From: Gymnopus androsaceus JB14 | Lineage: Eukaryota; Basidiomycota; Agaricomycetes; Agaricales; Omphalotaceae | DNA length: 26,143 nucleotides | Assembly (NCBI GenBank): GCA_009733575.1 | Contig: ML769969.1 | Location: 1 to 26,143, forward strand | Direction: 5' to 3' | In this document: in pieces, positions 1 to 9,383 of the stretch | How the letters are laid out: each line of letters starts with the position of its first letter | Position numbering within the stretch: the first letter of the stretch is position 1 | Position numbers and translations under genes: made by a program | The notes under the pieces: model-generated | Database searches by the model: none | Told to the model about the DNA's origin: nothing | What the model saw: the letters and a program-made list of their open reading frames with translations, nothing else

Positions 1-1215
1 CTTCGGGTCGCTTCTAATCTCCAGATACTCTTCGCTGGAACCGAACCATCTCGGGCTCGGTTCGCGACTCAACCGAAGCACGATCCTAACAGCTAAGGAC
101 TAAGCTACAGCTACAACCACTATATACTTATACTAATGTACAAGCCCAGTACCCTAAACCCTATACATAAGGTAACAATGCATGAAACAAGTATCACAAC
201 AGTGTAGATGAAGGTAAGTAATAAGTGATCATACATGCATACCCAGCACTGAATGCAGTATACTAGCATGAGGTGTGATTGAAGTGATTGAAAGATGATC
301 ACATGATCAAGAACTGTGATCATTGATTGAATGATCATACAGTGCCATCAGGCACTTCTCCAACAAGTTAGTTTTGAGCCAACTAAAATAGGTAAAATAA
401 AAGTAAAAATAGTTTTGTAAGGAAACCGACCAAAAGAATGTGTTGGATGAAGAGAACAAATTTTCTTCTACATTTGGAATAAAGTTCTCATGGTGTTCAT
501 TTTTGAGACCAGAAATTTCGAACTTTTTACCCTACTATGCAGGCTGTTTGGTAAGCCTTAAGACTCTCTACCTGATATGCATATCTCCATATTTAAACTG
601 ATAGTGTTTAATAGTAGAGAGCCACCAAGTGTATAAAAACTGTGAAAACAAAGTCAAGGAGAATGAGACTTCAGCACTTATGAGTGCTTACATTACTATA
701 TAAGGCAGGTACCTTCCTAATTAGGGTATGACTCAGCAAGTTCATTTTCAGATGGCTGACCAAAAAATCAAAACTCAAGCCCAGGCTTAGCAAAGCATAA
801 GCTGGGTTCCTCTACTCAAATGGAGGTGATTGCGCCTATTTCCAGGGAAAATGGCCAAGTTTTGCAGGCTAAGAAAACTTTGCAAGAAATGACACTTTTT
901 ACAGTTATTGAGGTGATAGGAAGTGCCTGATGGCACTGTACAATGATTGTACATGTATTGATGAACTGTCAAAGGAAGCAAACATAAGTAAACAACACAG
1001 CCATGCACTTAAACTGGTGCATGCTTAAGTAAGGGCCAAGGGAATATAAAGGTAAACAAAGAAAATGATAAGTAATAGTCCATGTGGCATGAGATAAGAT
1101 AAACATTCATAAGAATCAAATAACTCTGACATCCCAACATCAGTTGATTCTGAAGAAGTGTTGGAGGAAGGAATTTCTTGGAACTGGCCACTGTCAAAAG
1201 CCCTGTGCCCCTATA
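1..1215. other. Non-coding region with no recognisable gene
   Basis: AT-rich sequence without a protein I recognise on either strand. The open frames here are short and lack domain-like composition. It contains the candidate MITE described separately (340-938) and five copies of the palindrome TGATCA between about 226 and 337. The last ~60 bases before 1216 are unique sequence leading into the minisatellite. Confidence 0.6.
340..938. mobile_element. Candidate MITE with 19-bp terminal inverted repeats and TA flanks
   Basis: The left end reads CAGTGCCATCAGGCACTTC (340-358). Its exact reverse complement ends at 938, and both ends are bordered by TA (338-339 and 939-940). A CAGT...ACTG terminus with a TA target duplication is the pattern of Tc1/mariner-type elements. 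The 599-bp interior has no transposase frame, so it would be non-autonomous. Each terminal repeat is itself a small palindrome (AGTGCC-ATCA-GGCACT), so an unrelated pair of inverted hairpins is the main alternative. No other copy is visible in this window. Confidence 0.5.
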
Positions 1216-4200
1216 GGGTTGGGGGAGGATGTCAGTCAGTGGAAGTGAGAGACTGGAGGTGGATTGGGGGAGGACTCACTCTCTGGAGAGGTGAGAAGAG
1301 GATGACAGTCAGTGGAAGTGAGAGACTGGAGGTGTATTGAGGGTGGACTCACTTCCTGGAGAGGTGGGAAGAGGATGACAGTCAGTGGAAGTGAGAGATT
1401 GGAGGTGGATTTGGGGGTGGACTCACAAGCTGGAGAGGTGGGAAGAGGATGACAGTCAGTGGAAGTGAGAGACTGGAGGTGGATTAGGGGGTGGACTCAC
1501 TCTCTGGAAAGGTGTGAAGAGGATGACAGTCAGTGGAAGTGAGAGACTAGAGGTGGATTGGGGGGTGGACTCACTCTCTGGAGAGGTGGGAAGAGGATGA
1601 CAGTCAGTGGAAGTGAGAGACTAGAGGTGGATTGGGGGGTGGACTCACTCTCTGGAGAGGTGGGAAGAGGATGACAGTCAGTGGAAGTGAGAGACTGGAG
1701 GTGGATTGGGGGGTGGACTCACAAGCTGGAGAGGTGGGAAGAGGATGACAGTCAGTGGAAGTGAGAGACTGGAGGTGCATTGGGGGGTAGACTCACAACC
1801 TGGAGAGGTGGGAAGAGGATGACAGTCAGTGGAAGTGAGAGACTGGAGGTAGATTTGGGGGTGGACTCACTTCCTGGAGAGGTGGGAAGAGGATGACAGT
1901 CAGTGGAAGTGAGAGACTGGAGGTGGATTAGGGGTGGACTCACTTCCTGGAGAGGTGGGAAGAGGATGACAGTCAGTGGAAGTGAGAGACTGGAGGTGGA
2001 TTAGGGGTGGACTCACTCTCTGGAAAGGTGTGAAGAGGATGACAGTCAGTGGAAGTGAGAGACTAGAGGTGGATTGGGGGTTGGACTCACTCTCTGGAGA
2101 GGTGGGAAGAGGATGACAGTCAGTGAAGTGAGAGACTGGAGGTGGATTGGGGGTGGACTCACAAACTGGAGAGGTGGGAAGAGGATGACAGTCAGTGGAA
2201 GTGAGAGACTGGAGGTGGATTGGGGGGGTGGACTCACATCCTGGAGAGGTGGGAAGAGGATGACAGTCAGTGGAAGTGAGAGACTGGAGGTGGATTGGGG
2301 GGTGGACTCACAACCTGGAGAGGTGGGAAGAGGATGACAGTCAGTGGAAGTGAGAGACTGGAGGTGGATTGGGGGGGTGGACTCACAAGCTGGAGAGGTG
2401 GGAAGAGGATGACAGTCAGTGGAAGTGAGAGACTGGAGGTGGATTGGGGGGTGGACTCACAAGCTGGAGAGGTGGGAAGAGGATGACAGTCAGTGGAAGT
2501 GAGAGACTGGAGGTGGATTGGGGGGTGGACTCACAAGCTGGAGAGGTGGGAAGAGGATGACAGTCAGTGGAAGTGAGAGACTGGAGGTGGATTGGGGGGT
2601 GGACTCACTCTCTGGAGAGGTGGGAAGAGGATGACAGTCAGTGGAAGTGAGACTGGAGGTGGATTGGGGGGTGGACTCACTTCCTGGAGAGGTGGGAAGA
2701 GGATGACAGTCAGTGGAAGTGAGAGACTGGAGGTGGATTAGGGGTGGACTCACTCTCTGGAGAAGGTGTGAAGAGGATGACAGTCAGTGGAAGTGAGAGA
2801 CTAGGAGGTGGATTGGGGGGTGGACTCACTCTCTGGAGAGGTGGGAAGAGGATGACAGTCAGTGGAAGTGAGAGACTGGAGGTGGATTAGGGGTGGACTC
2901 ACTCTCTGGAAAGGTGTGAAGAGGATGACAGTCAGTGGAAGTGAGAGACTAGAGGTGGATTGGGGGGTGGACTCACAACTGGAGAGGTGGGAAGAGGATG
3001 ACAGTCAGTGGAAGTGAGAGACTGGAGGTGGATTAGGGGGTGGACTCACTCTCTGGAAAGGTGTGAAGAGGATGACAGTCAGTGGAAGTGAGAGACTAGA
3101 GGTGGATTGGGGGGTGGACTCACTCTCTGGAGAGGTGGGAAGAGGATGACAGTCAGTGGAAGTGAGAGACTGGAGGTGGATTGGGGGGTGGACTCACATC
3201 CTGGAGAGGTGTGAAGAGGATGACAGTCAGTGGAAGTGAGAGACTGGATGTGGATTGGGGGGTGGACTCACATCCTGGAGAAGTGGGAAGAGGATGACAG
3301 TCAGTGGAAGTGAGAGACTGGAGGTGGATTAGGGGGTGGACTCACAAGCTGGAGAGGTGGGAAGAGGATGACAGTCAGTGGAAGTGAGAACTGGAGGTGG
3401 ATTAGGGGGTGGACTCACAAGCTGGAGAGGTGGGAAGAGGATGACAGTCAGTGGAAGTGAGAGACTGGAGGTGGATTGGGGGGTGGACTCACAAGCTGGA
3501 GAGGTGGGAAGAGGATGACAGTCAGTGGAAGTGAGAGACTGGAGGTGGATTGGGGGGGGGACTCACTCTCCTGGAGAGGTGGGAAGAGGATGACAGTCAG
3601 TGGAAGTGAGAGACTGGAGGTGGATTGGGGGGTGGACTCACATCCTGGAGAGGTGGGAAGAGGATGACAGTCAGTGGAAGTGAGAGACTGGAGGTGGATT
3701 GGGGGTGGACTCACATCCTGGAGAGGGGAAGAGGATGACAGTCAGTGGAAGTGAGAGACTGGAGGTGGATTGGGGGGTGGACTCACAACCTGGAGGTGGG
3801 AAGAGGATGACAGTCAGTGGAAGTGAGGGACTGGAGGTGGATTGGGGGTAGACTCACATCCTGGAGAGGTCGAAGAGGATGACAGTCAGTGGAAGTGAGA
3901 GACTGGAGGTGGATTGGGGGGTAGACTCACATCCTGGAGAGGTGGAAGAGGATGACAGTCAGGTGAAGTGAGGGACTGGAGGTGGATTGGGGGTAGACTC
4001 ACATCCTGGAGAGGTGGGAAGAGGATGACAGTCAGTGGAAGTGAGAGACTGGAGGTGGATTGGGGGGTAGACTCACATCCTGGAGAGGTGGGAAGAGGAT
4101 GACAGTCAGTGGAAGTGAGAGACTGGAGGTGGATTGGGGGGTAGACTCACATCCTGGAGAGGTGGGAAGAGGATGACAGTCAGTGGAAGTGAGAGACTGG

Positions 4201-5139
4201 AGGTGGATTGGGGGATGGACTCACAAGCTGGAGAGGTGGGAAGAGGATGACAGTCAGTGGAAGTGAGAGACTGGAGGTGGATTGGGGGGTGGACTCACAT
4301 CCTGGAGAGGTGGGAAGAGGATGACAGTCAGTGGAAGTGAGGGACTGGAGGTGGATTGGGGGGTGGACTCACATACTGGAGAAGTGGGAAGAGGATGACA
4401 GTCAGTGGAAGTGAGGGACTGGAGGTGGATTGGGGGGTGGACTCACAGCCTGGAGAGGTGGGAAGAGGATGACAGTCAGTGGAAGTGAGAGACTGGAGGT
4501 GGATTTGGGGGTGGACTCACAAGCTGGAGAGGTGGGAAGAGGATGACAGTCAGTGGAAGTGAGAGACTGGAGGTGGATTGGGGGGTGGACTCACAGCCTG
4601 GAGAGGTGGGAAGAGGATGACAGTCAGTGGAAGTGAGGGACTGGAGGTGGACTGGGGGGTGGACTCACAGCCTGGAGAGGTGGGAAGAGGATGACAGTCA
4701 GTGGAAGTGAGGGACTGGAGGTGGATTGGGGGGTGGACTCACAAGCTGGAGAGGTGGGAAGAGGATGACAGTCAGTGGAAGTGAGAGACTGGAGGTGGAT
4801 TGGGGGGTGGACTCACATCCTGGAGAGGTGGGAAGAGGATGACAGTCAGTGGAAGTGAGAGACTGGAGGTGGATTAGGGCTGGACTCACTCTCTGGAGAG
4901 GTGGGAAGAGGATGACAGTCAGTGGAAGTGAGAGACTGGAGGTGGATTAGGGCTGGACTCACTCTCTGGAGAGGTGGGAAGAGGATGACAGTCAGTGGAA
5001 GTGAGAGACTGGAGGTGAATTGGGGGTGGATTCACAAGCTAGAGAGGTAGGAAGAGGATGACAGTCAGTGGAAGTGAGAGACTGGAGGTGGATTGAGGGT
5101 TGACTCACAGACTGGAGAGTGGAAAGGGATGACAGTCAG
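1216..5139. repeat. Minisatellite, 54 core copies, ~74-bp unit
   Basis: The core GATGACAGTCAGTGGAAG recurs with starts from 1228 (first copy, GATGTCAG) to 5128. I counted 54 core copies, giving 53 periods with a mean of 73.6 bp and single spacings of about 72-75. Each unit also holds GAGAGACTGGAGGTGG, a run ATTGGGGGGTGG, GACTCAC, a variable CTGG-ending segment (AAGCTGG, TCTCTGG, ATCCTGG, TTCCTGG, AGCCTGG) and AGAGGTGGGAAGAG. Because 74 is not a multiple of 3, the open frames across it cycle through all frames and are not evidence of a protein. The top strand is rich in G and A and very poor in C runs. Most units differ by only a few substitutions or 1-2 nt indels, so the array is young or homogenised. 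Confidence 0.97.
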
Positions 5140-5369
5140 CTTGTCTTATAATTCATCACCTTTGTTCTGCTTACATAGTTTTGTAGTATATGACCATATA
5201 CTACTTGGTCAATCCTGCCCTTCCCTAAAATAGAATGTGGATCCTCTGCATTACTTGGCCATATGATCTACACTCACCTATCTTATCTGCTGCTTTATCC
5301 CTCCACTTTCCTCCCACTGAATATAATTTTGGATCTCCATGTATCTAGCAGCTGTTTAATAATTTGTAC
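5140..5369. other. Short non-coding spacer after the minisatellite
   Basis: AT-rich unique sequence between the last minisatellite core and the possible minus-strand exons that follow. I see no coding frame, RNA gene or repeat in it. Confidence 0.5.
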
Positions 5370-6359
5370 TTATGAGTGAGACAATACTCCCACCTGAAAA
5401 TGTGAGTGCTCCAAATAAACCAAACCATAGGATTCCAGCATTTCCAAATCCATGGTGAGCATCCCATTGCCATCAAATAAGTTTAAATTCTTATAGGGAC
5501 CATAATCATTCCAAAGCTGCCCCCAGTTCCATTTCCCTGGGTAAACATCTGGATTGTCCATAAAAAATGCCTAGAGTATCATAAGTCCAGCCACTAGTTC
5601 CTGTAAACCATTAGCCATACCACAATCTTGAGGAACTTCATTGCAATGTGAGTAAACACAAAGCTACAATATTACATTGAAACCCACCAGCTGGAACCTA
5701 TATTCCCATGTAGTCCATTCAGCCCCCATCATGTCCCTCCATGTGTAGACAGCTTCTCAAATTTAGATTCCAGAATGAAAAGATAAAAGCAATATTACCT
5801 GCAGAAGTTACAATTAAACATGGGTCTCCATTCACAGTCAGTTTTCCTAGCGCTTTCATTGTAAAAGCAGCCCATCTGAAAAGGATGAAAGATTCATGAA
5901 CAATTTCTTTCAATCAATAAAACAGTTATGCAATTCACCCAAATTTTTGAAGGAATGATTCAAAGCGATCTCGTTCCTCCTCCCTCTTAAACCTCCTCAC
6001 GATATAAGAAGTCTCCCCGGGAGCTCCTAGCATCATGCAACCAATAATGTAATAATCGGAGCCTGGAGCTGACAACAACTGCCTTTTAACATAGAAAACA
6101 AGCTGCAGATTTTACTGTTCAGTGAACTCATATACTCATAAGTTTGAAGACCCTACCGCTGCTCAAACATAAGGAGAGTTTGAAAAAGCCGCAGGCGGTC
6201 AGCTGGCGAACAATGATAGCACCAAGCATAGTACACACGTGTATTGTTGTTGTTTACCTGGAATGTGCCTCCGGATATCTGGAAATGATGTGCCCCCGGG
6301 AACATGATTCCAAGAGGTTGAGACGGTGTATGCGCTGGAGGGATACTTGGTGAAGCCAT
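5370..6359 (-). CDS. Possible multi-exon hypothetical gene, weakly supported
   Basis: A minus-strand ATG at 6359 opens a frame starting MASPSIPPAHTPSQPLG. A short stretch GAHHFQISGGTF follows, resembling the HFxIxGGTF motif near the start of many agaricomycete proteins, including NACHT-type and kinase-like families. A GT donor (CAG|GTAAAC) comes straight after this motif. Further down are frames that could be exons: one ending in an RRFKREEERDRFESFLQKF-like segment, followed by a GTGAAT...TTTCAG intron near 5890-5940; one with WAAFTMKALGKLTVNGDP; and one with NPDVYPGKWNWGQLW near 5440-5560. I could not join these into one confident reading frame and do not recognise the C-terminal part. It may be a decayed gene. 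Confidence 0.33.
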
Positions 6360-6421
6360 GGGGAGGAAGAATCGAAAGGATTGCAGTACAGTAATGCAGT
6401 CAGAGATATATAGCATGAACA

Positions 6422-6533
6422 CGTTGCGAAAGCATGCTGTTGCATGCTGTGGAATATATGTTGCAAAGGCACGCTGTTTGCATGCTGTGGAATGAATGTT
6501 GCAAAGGCATGCTGTTTGCATGCTGTGGATTCG
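6422..6533. repeat. 38-bp tandem repeat, about 2.8 copies
   Basis: The unit TTGCATGCTGTGGAAT...GTTGCAAAGGCATGCTGT starts at 6440, 6478 and 6516, exactly 38 bp apart, with a truncated unit before 6440. It contains GCATGC palindromes. It lies just upstream of the possible minus-strand start at 6359, so it could be in the 5' region of that gene. The minus-strand cysteine-rich frames across it are products of the repeat and not a recognisable protein. Confidence 0.85.
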
Positions 6534-6948
6534 ACACACAGCCCAAGCAAAATACAGCATTGATTTCTGGCAGGTTGCACAGTACATCACACAGAGGCTG
6601 GGGACAATGATCGGACAAACGAGATGCTGTTAGTGATACTTAGATCAACTGTAGATCGACTATACAGCATTGAACGGTTCTCATAACAAGCCTTAAAAGA
6701 AAGCGCTGAACCTGCTCGGTGCCAGATGGAGAAAACCCAAATACCATCATGACCGTTCAAATAGGTCCTTGAGCTCGGGATTGACCATGACATCTCTGAA
6801 TTAAATAATATGAGGTTCTTTAAATGAATCGATCAAATTTCATCCATGCGAAGGCTTCAATTCCGACGAAGAAGAACAAAACCTCATAAGTTAAACACAG
6901 GTACCCGAATTTTCATCGAGTTTAGAGGGAAGAAGGGAAGAGTCTCGA
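6534..6948. other. Non-coding region upstream of the tRNA gene
   Basis: Unique sequence without a recognisable gene. It separates the 38-bp repeat from the tRNA-Ser gene and presumably holds the promoter region of the possible minus-strand gene. I see no convincing TATA or repeat structure here. Confidence 0.4.
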
Positions 6949-7048
6949 GACGCTATAGCCAAGTGGTTACGGCGACAGATTAGAATTGTCCCGTGGAACG
7001 GTGATCTGTTCCTCTTTGAGGGCGCAGGTTCAAGTTCTGCTGGCGTCG
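6949..7048 (+). tRNA. tRNA-Ser (anticodon AGA) with an 18-nt intron
   Basis: A full cloverleaf can be drawn. Acceptor stem: 6949-6955 GACGCTA with 7041-7047 TGGCGTC (one G-U pair), discriminator G 7048. D stem: GCC 6958-6960 with GGC 6971-6973. Anticodon stem: ACAGA 6975-6979 with TCTGT 7005-7009. Anticodon: AGA at 6982-6984. Long class II variable arm: CCTC 7011-7014 with GAGG 7018-7021. T arm: GCAGG 7024-7028 with TCTGC 7036-7040 around TTCAAGT. The anticodon loop is 7 nt only if 6986-7003 is removed, the usual intron position one base 3' of the anticodon. The mature length of 82 nt is normal for tRNA-Ser. Internal promoters are visible: A box TAGCCAAGTGG (6956-6966) and B box GGTTCAAGTTC (7027-7037). 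No strong T-run terminator follows. Confidence 0.93.
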
Positions 7049-7384
7049 AGCAACGTTCGGAATCGTAGTGCTTGATTTGTTTCTTCTGAACTTCTGGAAT
7101 TGCTTGTCTACATATATATATTGTATATCTGATATAGTCTTTATTGCTTTATGTATACCTAGTCTTGTAGTCTACTCGGTCTGGTACTGGTTAATAATAA
7201 CAGGCGTCAAAGCTACAACGTGGGATATTGTAATTTGAACTAGCGCCCGCTATAGTCACGCCAGTCGTTGTTTACTTCCGCTATCAACTCGTCGACGCGT
7301 TTCTTTACGCGTGTACAGTGCTGGTGATTATAGTATCTTTGCTTTGATTGGAATTACTAACAAGTGACAGTACTAGTCGGCAAC
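7049..7384. promoter_or_regulatory. Intergenic region, likely promoter of the downstream gene
   Basis: No gene is visible. The stretch contains an alternating TA tract (about 7108-7130) and CT-rich sequence between the tRNA and the ATG at 7385. It is the natural place for the promoter of the plus-strand gene, but I see no specific binding site I would name. Confidence 0.35.
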
Positions 7385-8835
7385 ATGTCGACCATAGGCA
7401 ACAACCGCAGCACGAATCGACGGTCAATTTCATCCATCCCAATGCCAAATTCAACTTCAGCTAACTCAGCTTTGGCCAAAAGTACATCTGGTCGACGAAT
7501 TTCAGTGGATAATTCCAATTCCAATCCTACATCGACATCGACGCCGAATAATAGATTGACTGCGAAAAATCTCAGCAGTCTCAGCACTAGTACTAGTAGC
7601 GCTAGTAATAATTCTTTACCAAGGCCACGAGCTACACCATCGATTGTTTCTAGTCGACGATCTACTGCTACGGTTCCAGTCGCAGTACCAGTCGCAGTCG
7701 CATCGAATGAAACATCTACATCGACTGTTACGACGCCCACAAGACCCCGGCCACGCGTCACTTCGACTTCCAACTCAAATTTCGGCTCACCTGCACGTAC
7801 ACGTGTTCTTTCGACCCCAGCAGCAGCAACGACGGCTAGTGCGACGTCTCCTGGAATCAGTCTAACGTCACCTTCACCGATGCCTACTCCATCGCGTCCT
7901 TCACGGACCACGCCACAGCGCTCAGTGAGCGGCGGGCCTCGATTGCCTTCTTCAACCCCGAGGAAATCTCCAGCGAGATCCCAATCCGAGTCGCTCGGTA
8001 GCCAAAGTCAAATTTCCACTCCCGCCGACCAACGCAGACGTATTTGCTCTCCGAACATCCTGCTCCCGCTCTCCCACTCGGACCATCATCCTCAGTTCCA
8101 TCCATGTGGACAGCCGGCGACGAATCATCTTCCTTTGACTTAGATATGATCACCGAGGACGACCTCGAACTAGAGGAAAACGCCAACAACTTTGATCCTA
8201 CCCTCCTCGGCGGAAACTCTGACTTGATCCCACTCTTGAACCAAGTCAACACTCTCCACATGCGCAAAATCACCTCTTATAAACGACTTTTGGAGCGCGC
8301 GCAGCATAGTAGTGCTGCTCAGCTGCATGCGTTGCAGGCAGAGGTCATCATGCTTCAGGGAGCAATTGCAGTTAGCCCAGAATGGCGGAGGGAAAAGGAA
8401 TCTGCTTGATTGGGTCTGGAGGCGGCGAGGATGACCTCGATGGTCTACTTGAGGCTGGATATCTCTGTAGCAACTGTGGCGGACGCGGAGGAAAAGGCAA
8501 GAGGAAGTACTGGGCTGGATGGAGAGGGTTTGAATCCGATGAGGAGGAAGAGGATTATGATAATGACGGCGGAGGTGGAGAGCTAGTCGCAGCTCTACGC
8601 GGTCTCGGCCGCGACCCCTCCGGTAAATACATCTTTGACGAAACCCGCGTCCGCAAAGTCGTCAAACGAATGGCTCGCGAGGCACGAGGCCGTCTAATCC
8701 AAATCATCCTCGACGCCTCCCATCCAGGCGACACATCCCTCCAACTCCTCCAAAAATACCTCAAATCCACATTCGACGTCTTAGGAAACCTCTCTCAACC
8801 TCTTGCACTGCGTGTCCTTTTATATTTCCCCGTCC
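7385..8835 (+). pseudogene. Unrecognised Ser/Thr/Pro-rich protein gene with coiled-coil part, probably broken
   Basis: The ATG at 7385 opens ~218 residues that are almost entirely Ser/Thr/Pro/Arg/Asn, so probably disordered. A 56-nt GT-AG intron at 8040-8095 (GTATTT...CTCAG) restores the frame into an acidic segment (DLDMITEDDLELEENAN). This is followed by a helix-rich region (NQVNTLHMRKITSYKRLLERAQ...LHALQAEVIML) that looks like a coiled coil. The remaining conserved-looking part (DDLDGLLEAGYLCSNCGGRGGK, an acidic DEEEEDYDND patch, then a basic helical end VRKVVKRMAREARGRLIQII) lies in another frame from about 8390. At least one or two indels near 8356-8395 separate them. Comparison with the damaged downstream copy suggests one missing or extra base near 8356. 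I do not recognise the family. CxxC with nearby glycines could be half of a zinc site. Confidence 0.55.
8040..8095 (+). other. Spliceosomal intron in the unrecognised gene
   Basis: GTATTTG donor and a pyrimidine-rich ...CATCCTCAG acceptor, 56 nt long. Removing it joins the disordered N-terminal frame to the acidic and coiled-coil frame without a shift, with a split CTT leucine codon. This explains the apparent frame change at 8040 without invoking a mutation. Part of the same intron starts the downstream tandem copy. Confidence 0.65.
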
Positions 8836-9334
8836 CGAGCATGCTGCTCCCACTCTCCCACTCGGTCATCCTCAGTTCCATCCATGTGGACAGCTGGCGA
8901 CTTTGACCTGGATATGATCACCGAGGATGATCTCGAACTAGAGAAAAACGCCAACGACTCTGATCCTACCCTCCTCGGCGGAAACATGACTTGATCCCGC
9001 TGCTCAGTTGCATGCATTGCAGGCAGAGGTCATCATGCTCACAGGGAGCAGCTGCAATTGGCCCAAAATACCGGGGCAAAAGAATCTGTTTGTCGGGTCC
9101 GGTGGCGGCGGGGATGACCTCGATGGTCTACTAGAAGCAGGCTATCTGTAGTAACTGTGGCGGACACGTAAAAAAAGGCAAGAGGATGTATCGGGCTGGA
9201 TGGAGAGAGTTTGAATCCGATGAGGAGGAAGAGAAGTATGATAATGTCGACGACAGCGGAGAGCTAATCGCAGCTCTACGCGGTCTCGGCCGAGACCCCT
9301 CCGGTGAAGACATCTTTGACGAAACTCGCGTCCG
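8836..9334 (+). pseudogene. Damaged tandem duplicate of the 3' half of the preceding gene
   Basis: Sequence from inside the 8040-8095 intron onward is repeated ~780 bp downstream (8842 matches ~8060). The copy has lost a dozen bases encoding the ESSS stretch and about 100 bp between GGCGGAAACATGACTTGATC and the LHALQAEV region. It carries several frameshifts and a stop after LLEAGYL, and it ends abruptly at about 9334 after DETRVR. It meets the BEACH gene fragment just downstream. It keeps a short open piece with the FESDEEEE patch (from 9186). Nothing suggests it is expressed as a protein. Confidence 0.8.
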
Positions 9335-9383
9335 ATATTGTAGCCGTCTAAAAGAGTGTCAGTACACTCATTTACAATATGCA

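Noticed and set aside
366..384. Inverted repeat TTAGTT...AACTAA just inside the MITE
   Set aside because: It is only six bases per arm in AT-rich sequence and has no second copy, so it is compatible with chance.
1752..4889. Open frames of 60-90 codons on both strands, with repeated LTVILFPPLQ- or GGKRMTVSGSERLEVDWG-like peptides
   Set aside because: They arise from the 74-bp minisatellite. The period is not a multiple of three, so every frame opens and closes in turn, and no long repeat protein is kept.
1216..5139. Possible CRISPR-like array because of regular repeats with variable segments
   Set aside because: Repeats are head-to-tail with only point variation and no unique spacers, and the window is eukaryotic.
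7364..7384. Upstream GTG start for the unrecognised plus-strand gene
   Set aside because: A normal ATG lies in the same frame at 7385, and a GTG start is not expected for a fungal nuclear gene.
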